Origin: Siculibacillus lacustris
GTDB taxonomy: Bacteria > Pseudomonadota > Alphaproteobacteria > Rhizobiales > Ancalomicrobiaceae
NCBI RefSeq assembly: GCF_004328075.1
Contig: NZ_SJFN01000002.1
Location: 151,689-215,688, forward strand
DNA length: 64,000 nucleotides
Direction of reading: 5' to 3'
The notes under the pieces are model-generated. The model was given only the letters and a program-made list of their open reading frames with translations. It was not told where the DNA came from and ran no database searches. Numbering within the stretch: the first letter of the stretch is position 1; every line of letters begins with the position of its first letter. A program made the position numbers and the translations under genes. Positions 34,359-43,349 of the stretch are shown here, one piece after another.

Positions 34359-35563
34359 CGCGGGCCGCCCGGATCGGCGGGCGCGGCCGGGCCGTAGCCG
34401 ACCGCGGCGCGCTTCTCGTCGGTGGTGAGGAAGTCGGCGGTGCCGACCCGGGTCCACACCGCCTCGCGCTCGACGGCGAGGGCGGCGACCGCATCGGTGT
34501 CCCAGCCGAGCCGCAGCGCGTCGCCCCACACGGGAGCGAGCCAGGCCTCGAGGGCGGCGGCGGTGCGGGCGACCAGCGGCAGCACGGTGAGCCGCCAGAA
34601 GGCGCGGTTGGCCTCGACGTAGTTGGCGTAGGTGTTGTCGCCGGGAATGCCGAGCATCATCGGCGGCACCCCGAAGGCGAGGCAGATCTCGCGGGCGGCT
34701 TCGCGCTTGGCCTCGATGAAGTCCATCTCCTTCGGGGAGTAGCCCATCGCCTTCCAGTCGAGCCCGCCCTCGAGCAGCAGCGGCCGGCCGGCGTTGGCCG
34801 CGCCCTGGAAGCCGTCCTCGAGTTCGCGCTTGAGGCGTTCGAACTGCTCGTCGGAGAGATTGGCGCCGCCGTCGGCGCGATAGACCAGGGCGCCGGAGGG
34901 CCGCGCGGAATTGTCGAGCAGCGCCTTGGTCCAGGCGGAGGCCTGGTTGTGGATGTCGAGGCCGATCTGGGCGGCCTCGAGCGGGGCGAGGCCGTAGTGA
35001 TCGTTGAGCGGGTGGAAGGTCTTCAGCTGGAGGATCGGTCGCGGCCCGTCGCCGTCGGCGCGGAAGCGCAAGGTGCGCTCGCCGACGCCGTAGTCCCAGG
35101 CCTCGGGCCAGCCGTCGGGGCCGGGCACCACCTTCATGCGGTCGGGGCGCAGCGCATAGAGTTCGCGCGGGACCCCGTCGACCGCCACCAGCTCGATCCA
35201 GGCGTTGCCGGCGACCAGCAGGTGGCCGTAGACCTCCTCGAGGAAGGTCGGGCCGGCCTGATGGGCATTGGGGCGGGCGAGCAGGGCGAGCAGCGGATGG
35301 GTGGTCAGCTCGCGATCGTCCTCGTAGAGCAGCCACGGCACCGAGGCGGCGGCCTCGCCGACCAGCCGCACCGCGCGGTGGACGACCGGATTGCGGACAT
35401 AGCCTTCGCGGGCGAGCGCGGCGTAGTCGCGCGGCGTCCACACCGGCCGGCCCTGGGAGGCCCAGGCGAGGAGCGGGCCGACCCGCGAGGCCTTGGTCTC
35501 GGACACGGGCGGTCGACCGGCGGCGGGTCGGACCCGATGCCGGAGGCGGGAGAGGAGGGACAT
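34355..35563 (-). CDS. Phage portal protein, HK97 family (RcGTA g3)
   Basis: A 402-aa portal that forms the dodecameric channel through which DNA is packaged. Typical features: NPVVHRAVRLVGEAAASVPW, a DRMKVVPG strand, FHPLNDHYGLAPLEAAQ, NSARPSGAL, and the channel helix region with CLAFGVPPMMLGIPGDNTYANYVEA split over the core. ATG 35563 is preferred because MSLLSRLRHRVRP is the usual portal N-terminus. Upstream frame is Arg/Pro-rich. Confidence 0.95.
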   Translation of the reverse strand: MSLLSRLRHRVRPAAGRPPVSETKASRVGPLLAWASQGRPVWTPRDYAALAREGYVRNPVVHRAVRLVGEAAASVPWLLYEDDRELTTHPLLALLARPNAHQAGPTFLEEVYGHLLVAGNAWIELVAVDGVPRELYALRPDRMKVVPGPDGWPEAWDYGVGERTLRFRADGDGPRPILQLKTFHPLNDHYGLAPLEAAQIGLDIHNQASAWTKALLDNSARPSGALVYRADGGANLSDEQFERLKRELEDGFQGAANAGRPLLLEGGLDWKAMGYSPKEMDFIEAKREAAREICLAFGVPPMMLGIPGDNTYANYVEANRAFWRLTVLPLVARTAAALEAWLAPVWGDALRLGWDTDAVAALAVEREAVWTRVGTADFLTTDEKRAAVGYGPAAPADPGGPR

Positions 35564-35658
35564 GGGCGGAGGTCCTCGGGGGGGCGTGGTGTGCCTGGAG
35601 GCAGGGTGCAGGGTCGTAGGGTGCATGGAGCGCAGCGACTTGCACCGCGGCGGTGGCG

Positions 35659-36990
35659 TCACAGTCCGCGCACCTTCGGCCGGCCGCGGCCCTTGAGCAT
35701 CAGGGCGGTGAGCGCCCAGACCAAGGCGTCGAGGCGGTCGGGCGAGCGGCCGGACGACAGACCCTGGGGGCCGAAGTCGCAGAGCTCGTCCTCGAGTTCG
35801 GGGAAGGGGCCGACGTGGCGGACCCGACCCTGGGCGTAGAGGGCGGCGATCGGCTCGGCGCGCAGCCATTTGCCCCGCGTCGCCCGGACCGCCTCGATCG
35901 CCACGCCGGGCTCGATCTCGCGCAGCACCGCCTCGACCATCTCGCCGCCCTGATTGACCTCGACCACCAGAGCGTCGGCGTCGAGGGTCTCGTGCAGGGC
36001 CAGCGCGCGCGCCGCCCATTCGCTCGGACGCAGGCCGCGGGCCGAGGCATCGGCGAGCACATGGGCCACGCCGTCCTCGCCGAGGCCGGCGGCGACGATG
36101 CCGCAGGCGTCGGCGCTGGCCCCCGAGGTCGCCGGCGGATCGACCGCGACGACGATGCGGGTCATGGGCGGGGCGACGTCGAGGCGGCCGCGCTCGATCT
36201 CGTCGCGGCGCCACAGGGCGTCGTCGCGATCCTCGATCAGCTCGCCGTCGAGTTCCTGGCGGCCGAGGCGGGTGCCCTGGTAGCGGCCGACCACCGCGTC
36301 GAGGAAGCGCGGCGCGAGGTTCCAGGCATTGGCGCGGGTCGAGGCGCGCGACACCGCACAGGCGGGATCGCCGACCAGCCGCTTGACCAGCGCCACCGGG
36401 CGCGGCGTGGTGGTGGCGACCTGGCGGGGGCGGTCGCCCAGGCGCAATCCGAATTGCAACATGTCCCAGACCTCCTCGGCATGGCGCCATTTGGCGATCT
36501 CGTCGGCCCAGGCGATCTCGAACTGGGGGCCGCGCAGGGCTTCCGGGTCTTCCGACGAAAAGGCCTGGGCGACGGCGCCGTTCGGCCATTCGAGCCGGCG
36601 CAGTGACGATTTCCATTGCGGCCGCTCGGCGCGGCGGTGGATCCGCAGCAGGCCGGAGACGCCTTCGATCATCACGTCGCGCACGTCGGCATGGGTCTCG
36701 CCGACCAGGGCGATGCGCCCGGCCGGTCGGTCGGCGAAGGGCGGGCGGCCCAGCGCCATGGCCTTGACCCATTCGGCGCCGGCGCGGGTCTTGCCGGCAC
36801 CGCGGCCGCCGAGCAGCAGCCAGGTGGTCCAGTCGCCGTCGGGCGGCAACTGGTCCGGGCGGGCCCAGATCGACCAGTCGTCGCGCAGGCGTTCGCGCTC
36901 GGCGGCGGTCAGCGCCAGCACGGCGCGGTCGAGTTCAGTCCGTTCGTCGCAGGCTCTCAAGGCGGCGCGCAAGATCGAGGCGGAACTCAT
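35659..36990 (-). CDS. Large terminase (RcGTA g2)
   Basis: A 443-aa packaging motor ATPase and nuclease that fills heads with random host DNA. The Walker A motif GGRGAGKT lies at residues 61-68, and Walker B-like acid residues in IAWADE. The RNase H-like nuclease part starts with RIVVAVDPPATSG, with later acidic residues in VVEVNQGGEM and DALVWALTAL. GGAG lies 9 bases before ATG 36990. The start overlaps the end of g1 by 56 bases. Confidence 0.95.
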   Translation of the reverse strand: MSSASILRAALRACDERTELDRAVLALTAAERERLRDDWSIWARPDQLPPDGDWTTWLLLGGRGAGKTRAGAEWVKAMALGRPPFADRPAGRIALVGETHADVRDVMIEGVSGLLRIHRRAERPQWKSSLRRLEWPNGAVAQAFSSEDPEALRGPQFEIAWADEIAKWRHAEEVWDMLQFGLRLGDRPRQVATTTPRPVALVKRLVGDPACAVSRASTRANAWNLAPRFLDAVVGRYQGTRLGRQELDGELIEDRDDALWRRDEIERGRLDVAPPMTRIVVAVDPPATSGASADACGIVAAGLGEDGVAHVLADASARGLRPSEWAARALALHETLDADALVVEVNQGGEMVEAVLREIEPGVAIEAVRATRGKWLRAEPIAALYAQGRVRHVGPFPELEDELCDFGPQGLSSGRSPDRLDALVWALTALMLKGRGRPKVRGL

Positions 36991-37186
36991 CGATGTCGGG
37001 CTCCGCTGCGGTCGGGTCGCGACCGGCCTGTTTCTCCAGGCCGATCAGGAGTTCGAGGGTGCGGGCCAGCGCCCCGAGGGTGCGGGCGTCCTTCTCCTCG
37101 AGGCTCGGCGGCGCGGCGCCGTCGAAGCGGCGTTCGATCTCGGCGATCTGCCGCTCGACCGCCCGGAACAGCCGCTCGACCAGCAC
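36935..37186 (-). CDS. Small terminase-like protein (RcGTA g1), start unresolved
   Basis: The only canonical start in frame is GTG 37186 (83 aa), with no ribosome site. The C-terminal part is a helical oligomerisation region (LFRAVERQIAEIERRF, ALARTLELLIGLEKQAG). The same frame stays open upstream and codes for what looks like a helix-turn-helix, GAIAEVYGVTAALIYARIRR followed by EDWPRRR (about 37244-37315), as in small terminases. So the true gene is longer, to about 37420. A TTG with GGGGG upstream at 37429 is in another frame, so a frameshift is possible. Confidence 0.6.
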   Translation of the reverse strand: MLVERLFRAVERQIAEIERRFDGAAPPSLEEKDARTLGALARTLELLIGLEKQAGRDPTAAEPDIDEFRLDLARRLESLRRTD

Positions 37187-37429
37187 GCCGCGGTCGAGCG
37201 CCGGGGCGGCCGGCGGGGTCGCGGCGGTCCCGCGGCGGCGGCGGCGCGGCCAGTCCTCGCGACGGATGCGGGCATAGATCAGCGCGGCGGTGACGCCGTA
37301 GACCTCGGCGATGGCGCCGACCGCCAGGGCCGAGCCCTCGTAGGCGCGCGGATCTCCGCCCAGGGCGGCGACGCGGGCGCGGGTCGCGCGACCGGCGGCG
37401 CGGCGGATGCGGACGAAGTGTCGGTCAAG

Positions 37430-37751
37430 ACGCGCCCCCCGTGGGACGAGGACGAAGGGCCCGACGGCGACGGGCGATGCCGCGCGGCCGAGGAGCCTCG
37501 GGCAATGGGACGTCGACGGACGGAATGGGGTTTGAACGAACGCGGGTCGGGCGGCGGGGCCGGGAGGGCGGCGACCCTCCCCGGGCGGGGTGATCGGCGC
37601 CGGGGCGGCCGGGCTTCACCGACACCACTGCGATCGTGAGGAAAGAGTGCCGAAGCAACGTACGGTCGTCAAGAAAAAGCGACCGAAGTCAGGAATATTT
37701 TCCTGAACCGGTCGCCGAGATTCGTTCAACCCTTTGATTTCACGACGCTCG
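37430..37751. other. Region upstream of the GTA cluster; probable GTA promoter
   Basis: No convincing gene lies here; short frames are Arg/Pro-rich. The part from 37630 to 37740 is clearly more AT-rich than its surroundings. It is the natural place for the leftward promoter of the GTA operon and contains the palindrome described at 37689-37706. The exact promoter elements cannot be named from sequence alone. Confidence 0.45.
37689..37706. promoter_or_regulatory. Palindrome TCAGGAA-N4-TTCCTGA upstream of g1
   Basis: Two perfect 7-bp arms separated by the 4 bases TATT in the AT-rich stretch upstream of the GTA genes. There is no T-run, so it looks more like an operator than a terminator. It could bind a GTA regulator, or serve the YcgN gene that ends at 37752. 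Confidence 0.4.
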
Positions 37752-38258
37752 TCACGAACGCGGCGGCAGCGTCGTACCGTCGGGAACGAGGCCCGGCCAG
37801 TCGACGAGGTGATCCTCGAGGCGATCCTCGGGGACATCCACTTCCGATATCACCCGGTTGCGGATCGAGATGCCGGCGGCGTGGACGGTGTCGGGATCGC
37901 CGGAGACCAGCGGGTGCCACCACATCAGGTCGCGACCGCCGGCGATCAGGCGATAGCCGCAGGTCGGCGGCAGCCAGGTGTAGGTCTGCGAGACCACTTC
38001 GTCGGGATCGAGCTCGATGCAGTCGGGCACGAAATCGTGGCGATTCGGATAGGAGCTGCAGCAGGCAGAGGCGTGGTCGAGCAGGCGGCAGGCGACGTTG
38101 GTCCAGTAGATCTCGCCGGTCTCCTCGTCCTCGAGCTTGTTGAGGCAGCAGCGGCCGCAGCGGTCGCACAGGCTCTCCCACTCGTCGCGGTCGAGCTCCT
38201 CCAGGCGCTTGGTGCGCCAGAACGGCAAGGGCTCGGCAGGGGATTCGAAGTCGTCCAA
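37752..38258 (-). CDS. YcgN-family cysteine-cluster protein (UPF0260)
   Basis: A protein of 168 aa if it starts at TTG 38258, where GGGAG lies 8 bases upstream; an ATG at 38351 would add 31 residues not typical of the family. The family core is clear: [11 protein letters not shown], then [20 protein letters not shown] with a CxxCxxCC cluster, a further [14 protein letters not shown] and CIEL. This cysteine cluster is thought to bind zinc or iron. The precise role is unknown. Confidence 0.88.
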   Translation of the reverse strand: MDDFESPAEPLPFWRTKRLEELDRDEWESLCDRCGRCCLNKLEDEETGEIYWTNVACRLLDHASACCSSYPNRHDFVPDCIELDPDEVVSQTYTWLPPTCGYRLIAGGRDLMWWHPLVSGDPDTVHAAGISIRNRVISEVDVPEDRLEDHLVDWPGLVPDGTTLPPRS

Positions 38259-38413
38259 GGCGGGAACTCCCGGTTTTGCGGCGCGGCGAAGGATCGATCG
38301 GTCGAAGCTCTCGACCCGGACATGGGCTTTGCTTAAACTCCCGTCAACCATGCGGCCCGCGTCCCTCGCCTGGGCGGGGGGCGCGAAGGCCGGCAACCGA
38401 CGGATCCGAACCC

Positions 38414-40744
38414 TTGTCCGACCCGACCCCGAGCCCCGACGACGCAGACGGCCGGCCGCCCGCCGGCGACGATCCGTCCGCGACGCCGGCCGTTCCGACG
38501 CCCGATCCGGCGCCGCCGCGGCCGAGTTTCGGGGCGCGGCTGAAGCGGCGGATGCTGATCGTCGACGCCTGGGTCGACACCACGGTCTATCGCGCCTTCG
38601 TCGGTTCGGTCGAGCGCTATCGGCGGCTGTCGCTGGCGATGCGGGCGTTCCGCCTGCGCGGGATCTCGCGATTCGCCGTCGAGATCCTCGACGACGCGGT
38701 GACCTTCGGGGCCGCCGGGGCGGTGTTGGCGCTGGCGCTGGCCGTGCCGGCCTTCGAGGTGACCCGCCACGACTGGCGCAAGAACGCCGACTATGCGGTC
38801 AATTTCCTCGACCGCTACGGCAACGAGATCGGCCGGCGCGGCATCGTGCTCAACGACACGGTGCCGCTCGAGGCCTTCCCCGATCATCTGATCAAGGCGC
38901 TGCTGGCCACCGAGGACCGGCGCTTCTTCGAGCATTTCGGCATCGACGTGATCGGCACGGCGCGCGCCGTGGTCGCCAACCTGCGCCACAAGACGGTGGT
39001 CCAGGGCGGCTCGTCGCTGACCCAGCAGCTCGCCAAGAACCTGTTCCTCACCAACGAGCGGTCGATCGAGCGCAAGATCAAGGAAGCCTTCCTGGCGATG
39101 TGGATCGAGACCCACATGACCAAGCGGGAGATCCTCAAGCTCTATCTCGACCGCGCCTACATGGGCGGCGGCAATTTCGGGGTGGCGGCGGCGAGCGACT
39201 TCTACTTCGGCAAGTCGGTGCGCGACATCGACCTGTCGGAAGCGGCGATGCTCGCCGGCCTGTTCAAGGCGCCGACCAAATACGCCCCCCACGCCAACCT
39301 GCCGGCGGCGCGGGCGCGGGCCAACGACGTGCTGTCGAACATGGTGGCGGCGGGTTTCCTGACCGAGGGCCAGGTGATCGGCGCGCGGCGGCGGCCGGCC
39401 AAGCCGATCGACCGGGCGCGGACCTATTCGCCGGACTATTTCCTCGACTACGCCTTCGACCAGCTCGAGGAGATGGCGCCGGCCGATCATACGCTCACCG
39501 TGCGCACCACCATCGACATCGGCATCCAGAAGAAGGCCGAAGAGGCGATCGAGAACCAGTTGCGCCAGCGCGGCGAGGAACTCGACATCAGCCAGGCGGC
39601 GGCGGTGGTGCTGGAGCCCAACGGCGCGGTGCGGGCGATGGTCGGCGGCCGCGACTATTCGACCAGCCAGTTCAACCGGGCGACCGACGCGGCGCGCCAG
39701 CCGGGCTCGTCGTTCAAGCCCTACGTCTACACCGCGGCGCTGCTGGCCGGAAAGACGCCGACCAGCGTGGTCACCGACCAGCCGGTGTGCATCGGCAACT
39801 GGTGCCCGAAGAACTACGGCGGCGGCTATTACGGCCGGGTCACCCTGCTCGAGGCGATCGCCCGCTCGCTCAACTCGATTCCGGTTCAATTGGCCCAGCA
39901 GATCGGTCGCGAGCGGGTGGCGGCGGTGGCGCGGATGTTCGGCATCGATCTGCCGGTCAAGCCGGACTGGCCCTTCGTGATCGGTTCGGTCGAGGTCCAC
40001 ATGATCGACCACGCCGCCGGCTATGCGGTGTTCGCCAGCGGCGGCCTGAAGGTGACGCCCTTCGCGATCGAACAGATCGCCACCTCCAAGGGCGAGGTCC
40101 TGTGGGAGCGGTCGAAGAACCTGCCGCCGCCGGAACGGATCTTCCCGGCCGACAAGATGACCGAGATCACCTCGATGCTCTACAACGCGGTCGAGACCGG
40201 CACCGGCCGCAACGCCAAACTCGACGGCGTGCCGGCCGGCGGCAAGACCGGCACCACCTCGGATTCGCGCGACGCGTGGTTCTGCGGCTTCACCGGCAAC
40301 TACGTCGGGGTGGTGTGGGTCGGCAACGACGACTACCGGCCGATGGAGCGGGTCACCGGCGGCATGGTGCCGGCGCCGATCTGGCACGACATCATGACCT
40401 ACGCCCATCAGAACATCGACCTGAAGCAGGCTTCCGGCATGCCGCCGCCGAAACGCGGCGCACCGGCGGTGGCGGCGGGCGATCGGCCGCCGTCGGGCGG
40501 TCTCGCCGACGTCGCTGCGGCGGCCGGGGCCCAACGTCCGAAGCCGCTGTCGGCCAAGGCGATCGGCGCCCTGACCGACCTCGAAGGGCGCCTCAAGGCC
40601 GCCCCGAGCCTGCCGGCCCCGGCCGCACCCACGGCCCCGGCGCTGCGCACCGGGCTGGTGCCGCTCGGCGGCGAGGGCGGCGGCCTGACCCGATTGGCGG
40701 CCCACGGCGACGGCCTGACGGCGATCGGCGGCGCAGCCCGCTGA
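38414..40744 (+). CDS. Class A penicillin-binding protein (1A family)
   Basis: Bifunctional peptidoglycan polymerase of about 776 aa. A Pro/Asp-rich cytoplasmic tail is followed by a membrane helix at about residues 98-118. The GT51 glycosyltransferase domain has [12 protein letters not shown] (catalytic Glu167) and [12 protein letters not shown]. The transpeptidase domain has SSFK with nucleophile Ser432 and Lys435, SLN, and [14 protein letters not shown] Pro/Ala-rich C-terminal tail closes it. I chose TTG 38414, giving a normal N-terminus; an ATG at 38276 is also in frame but codes for Arg/Pro-rich sequence. Confidence 0.93.
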   Translation: MSDPTPSPDDADGRPPAGDDPSATPAVPTPDPAPPRPSFGARLKRRMLIVDAWVDTTVYRAFVGSVERYRRLSLAMRAFRLRGISRFAVEILDDAVTFGAAGAVLALALAVPAFEVTRHDWRKNADYAVNFLDRYGNEIGRRGIVLNDTVPLEAFPDHLIKALLATEDRRFFEHFGIDVIGTARAVVANLRHKTVVQGGSSLTQQLAKNLFLTNERSIERKIKEAFLAMWIETHMTKREILKLYLDRAYMGGGNFGVAAASDFYFGKSVRDIDLSEAAMLAGLFKAPTKYAPHANLPAARARANDVLSNMVAAGFLTEGQVIGARRRPAKPIDRARTYSPDYFLDYAFDQLEEMAPADHTLTVRTTIDIGIQKKAEEAIENQLRQRGEELDISQAAAVVLEPNGAVRAMVGGRDYSTSQFNRATDAARQPGSSFKPYVYTAALLAGKTPTSVVTDQPVCIGNWCPKNYGGGYYGRVTLLEAIARSLNSIPVQLAQQIGRERVAAVARMFGIDLPVKPDWPFVIGSVEVHMIDHAAGYAVFASGGLKVTPFAIEQIATSKGEVLWERSKNLPPPERIFPADKMTEITSMLYNAVETGTGRNAKLDGVPAGGKTGTTSDSRDAWFCGFTGNYVGVVWVGNDDYRPMERVTGGMVPAPIWHDIMTYAHQNIDLKQASGMPPPKRGAPAVAAGDRPPSGGLADVAAAAGAQRPKPLSAKAIGALTDLEGRLKAAPSLPAPAAPTAPALRTGLVPLGGEGGGLTRLAAHGDGLTAIGGAAR

Positions 40745-40921
40745 CCGGGGGAGCGCTCGCGATGCGCGGTCCCTGCGAAGTCCGGCGCCGCCGCCATTGA
40801 CGGCGCGCGCCGGGGCGCCGAGGATCCGGCAGCCGCGACGGCGTCGATTCCGCGCGCCGGTGTCGTCCTTCCCCTCCTGCCGCGCCGAGGGCGCGGCGTC
40901 GGCCGCATCGGACCGCTGACC

Positions 40922-41491
40922 TTGCGATTCTTCGTGCTGATCCTCCTGCCGCCGATCGTCGCGCTCGCTCTGGGGCTCGGCTCGGCGTGGTACATGATCT
41001 CGGCGCCGCATTACGGCACCGTCGCCTTCGGCGCGTGGCGGCTGAACCTGCCGGTCGACGCCGAAACCGTCGATCCCTATACCCGCGCCCGCATCGCCCG
41101 CACCGGCGAGATCGTCTCGGGCGCCGGCGAAGGCTTGGTGTTCCGCGCGACGCAGGACGACGCCGGCCACGGCCTCGATGCGCGCTGCGACTACGCGGTC
41201 GCCGGATCGATGCCCTCGGCGCGGCTGTGGACCCTGTCGGTGCTCGATCCCCAGGGCCGCCTGCCGGCCAACCCGATCGGCCGCACCCATGTTCACGGCC
41301 GCGAGGTGACGCGGGCCCCCGACGGCACCTTCGAAGTGATGGTCTCGGCCGAGGCCCGTCCGGGCCTGTGGCTGCCGGGACCGGCGAGCGGCGCGCCGAC
41401 CCTGGTGCTGCGCCTCTACGACACGCCGGTGGCCGCCGGCACCGATACGCCGGCCGACCTGCCGCACGTGATCCGACGGGGGTGCCGATGA
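40922..41491 (+). CDS. DUF1214 membrane-anchored protein
   Basis: A 189-aa protein starting at TTG 40922, as no ATG fits. An N-terminal membrane helix (3-25) anchors it to the inner membrane. The periplasmic domain matches DUF1214: YAVAGSMPSARLWTLSVLDP, then GLWLPGP and LRLYDTP near the end. The gene overlaps the following DUF1254 gene as ATGA. DUF1254 and DUF1214 often occur as one protein; here they are two coupled genes. Function is not known. Confidence 0.85.
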   Translation: MRFFVLILLPPIVALALGLGSAWYMISAPHYGTVAFGAWRLNLPVDAETVDPYTRARIARTGEIVSGAGEGLVFRATQDDAGHGLDARCDYAVAGSMPSARLWTLSVLDPQGRLPANPIGRTHVHGREVTRAPDGTFEVMVSAEARPGLWLPGPASGAPTLVLRLYDTPVAAGTDTPADLPHVIRRGCR

Positions 41492-42042
41492 TCCGTCTCC
41501 TGGTCGGCCTGATCGGCGCCGTGTTGCTGGCCGGCATCGTCCACATCGTCACGGTGTTCGGGGTGCCGCGCTACGCGGTCGCCGACCCCTGGGCGGAGAT
41601 CGCCGCCTTCGGCGCCGACGGGGTGTTCCGCCGCCTGCCGCCGGCCGAACCGGGCAAGGCCACCGCCCTGCCCGGCCTCGATCCGGCGATGCGCCATGCG
41701 ATCTGCCGCTTCACCCTCGACGGCGGCCCGGTGCGGATCAAGGCGACCCCCGGCGACGGCTATTGGATCCTCGAGCTCTACGACCGGCGCGGCCTGCCGG
41801 TCTACGGCATCGACGACCGCGCCGCTTCGCAGAAGGCGGTCGACGTGCTGATCGCCACCGCGTCCCAAGTGGCGCGGCTGCGCGAGAACCCGCCCGAGGA
41901 ACTCGACGACATCGTGGTGGTCGATTGGAAGGACCGCGGCGGCTTCGCGCTGCTGAAGATCTTCGTGCCGCTCGCCTCGCAGGCCGCCGAGATCGATGCG
42001 GCGCTGGCCACCGCCGAATGCCGGACCACCGTACTGCCGTGA
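41488..42042 (+). CDS. DUF1254-type membrane-anchored protein
   Basis: A 184-aa partner of the preceding gene, with which it shares 4 bases. A membrane helix lies at residues 3-25. The periplasmic domain has VPRYAVADPWAEIAAFG, ICRFTLDGGPV and YWILELYDRRG, as in the short DUF1254-type proteins of Hyphomicrobiales. It ends 7 bases before the convergent lipoprotein gene. Confidence 0.82.
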   Translation: MIRLLVGLIGAVLLAGIVHIVTVFGVPRYAVADPWAEIAAFGADGVFRRLPPAEPGKATALPGLDPAMRHAICRFTLDGGPVRIKATPGDGYWILELYDRRGLPVYGIDDRAASQKAVDVLIATASQVARLRENPPEELDDIVVVDWKDRGGFALLKIFVPLASQAAEIDAALATAECRTTVLP

Positions 42043-42049
42043 GGCCGGC

Positions 42050-42856
42050 TCACTTCTGCGGCACGTCCTCGTGGATGCCGGCGCCGGTGGCGTAGCGCGA
42101 GCGGCCGGGAGGCTCGGGGGCGGTGCCGTGCGGGGCGGCGGGGAAGTCGCGCTCGGCGGCGTCGACCGCGGCCTTCAGGGCGTTCCAGGCGAGATTGGCG
42201 GTGTAGAGGCGATCGGACGGCGTCTCCACCTCGATCCGATCGATGGCGCGGCGATAGGCGGCGAGGCGCAGGCGCATCGACCGCCACACCCAGTCGACCA
42301 CCCGGGCGTTCTCGTCGATGCGGGCATAGGCGTCCTTCAACTCCGGCGGCGCGACGTCGCGGCGGCCGTCGACCTCGCCGAGTCGGGCGCGGTCGTCGTC
42401 GCGGACGCGGCGCGCCTCGGCCCAGAACGGGCCGACCAGGGCGGCGTCGGCGCGCATGTCGGCGATCATCCGGTTCCACCGCGCCTCGCTCGAGCGGAAG
42501 GGATCGCGGCGCAGGTAGTTGTAGTAGCCGTCGGGGTCGAAGCGGGGATCGACGGTCGGCAGGATGCGGGTGCGCTGCCACTCGACCAGCGAGGCGCCGA
42601 ACCAGTCGCGGGCATGGGGCGGGCGCACCAGGCTCCAGGCGCGGTCGCGCAACACGCCCTCGCGGTCGGTGCGGTTGAAGTCGGAGACCAGTTCGCCGCG
42701 CCCGTGGCGGGCGATCTGGTCGCCGAGCGCCGGCAACCAGGAATCGTCGACGACGTTGCGTTCGGCACGCCCGAAGTCACCAGTCGCGCGACCGCAGCCG
42801 GCGAGGCCGAGGACGGCGGCGACGATCACCGTCGCGTGGAGGACTGCGGGAGTCAT
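42050..42856 (-). CDS. Conserved lipoprotein of unknown function
   Basis: A 268-aa lipoprotein: the signal peptide ends in LGLAGC with Cys at residue 21. The mature part is helical and rich in Arg, Asp and Trp, with repeated aromatic-acidic motifs (WLPALGDQIARHG, DWFGASLVEWQ, YYNYLRRDPFR, WVWRSMRLRL). I do not recognise the family. It is convergent with the DUF1254 gene and shares direction with the small gene at 42905-43111. Confidence 0.8.
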   Translation of the reverse strand: MTPAVLHATVIVAAVLGLAGCGRATGDFGRAERNVVDDSWLPALGDQIARHGRGELVSDFNRTDREGVLRDRAWSLVRPPHARDWFGASLVEWQRTRILPTVDPRFDPDGYYNYLRRDPFRSSEARWNRMIADMRADAALVGPFWAEARRVRDDDRARLGEVDGRRDVAPPELKDAYARIDENARVVDWVWRSMRLRLAAYRRAIDRIEVETPSDRLYTANLAWNALKAAVDAAERDFPAAPHGTAPEPPGRSRYATGAGIHEDVPQK

Positions 42857-42904
42857 GGCGCTCTCCGGGCGGCGGCCGAGGGGCGGCGGGACCCGCGACG
42901 GGCC

Positions 42905-43111
42905 TCAGAGGGCACGGCGGCGGTGCTTCCGGCGCGGATTCGGCGGCACCACGCCCGGCGGTTCGTCGTGACGATCGGGCGGGAGCGCGGTCCAGCGTTC
43001 GATGCGGACCCCGGTGAAGAACACCACTTCGCCCATCGCCCCGGCGAGCGGCGGCGCTCCCCGCGAGGTGCGCGGGCGGGGCAGCGGCGGAAAGGCAAGG
43101 ACGTCACCCAT
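42905..43111 (-). CDS. Small conserved protein (GEVVFFTGVR type)
   Basis: A 68-aa protein with GAGGGA 5-6 bases before ATG 43111. It starts MGDVLAFPP and contains GEVVFFTGVRIERW; this pair of motifs recurs in small unannotated proteins of Hyphomicrobiales, from memory. The rest is Pro/Arg-rich and disordered. No function is known. It lies upstream of the lipoprotein gene on the same strand. Confidence 0.65.
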   Translation of the reverse strand: MGDVLAFPPLPRPRTSRGAPPLAGAMGEVVFFTGVRIERWTALPPDRHDEPPGVVPPNPRRKHRRRAL

Positions 43112-43255
43112 GGTGTTCCCTCGCGTCTTCGGAAGAGGAATGCGGTCGCCGAGGCCGCCCAGCGACGGCGGCAGGCGATCACGACCCGACGGTCCACGTC
43201 CGGGTCCGGACGCGTCCGATACGCACTTTCTGCGACGATCTGTGCCCCTTCATGG

Positions 43256-43270
43256 TTAACGAAGCGTTAA
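43256..43270 (+). promoter_or_regulatory. CtrA-type box TTAA-N7-TTAA
   Basis: A perfect TTAA, 7 bases, TTAA, 80 bases upstream of the DUF2336 gene start and 145 bases upstream of the divergent small gene. This is the full consensus for the alphaproteobacterial cell-cycle regulator CtrA. In this GC-rich DNA such a match by chance is unlikely. Confidence 0.7.
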
Positions 43271-43349
43271 ATACAATCTTCGAAACTGATTCTCGGCGGG
43301 ACCGTGGTCGCGTCGCCTCACCGCCGAACGACAACGAGAAGGGGACCCG

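Larger units (their letters stand above)
18368..37186 (-). mobile_element. Gene transfer agent cluster (RcGTA-like)
   Basis: About 18.8 kb of phage-type genes in the conserved RcGTA order g1 to g15, all on the minus strand, with many 4-base start/stop overlaps. There is no integrase, repressor, replication gene or recognisable attachment site, and base composition matches the host, so this is a domesticated particle rather than an active prophage. Downstream of g15 are four more genes (fibre with S74 chaperone, small tail protein, SGNH hydrolase, holin-like protein). Two non-phage genes (28038-28295 and 29029-29490) interrupt it. Confidence 0.92.

Noticed and set aside
18368-37186. Active prophage instead of GTA
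   Set aside because: No integrase, repressor, replication or attachment sites; gene order and short tape measure match RcGTA; composition like the host.
37425-37658. 77-aa minus-strand frame upstream of g1
   Set aside because: Arg/Pro-rich composition, no ribosome site worth noting, and out of frame with the helix-turn-helix of g1.
38333-38347. TTAA-N7-TCAA near the YcgN/PBP gap as a CtrA site
   Set aside because: One mismatch and no supporting context; weaker than the two sites reported.
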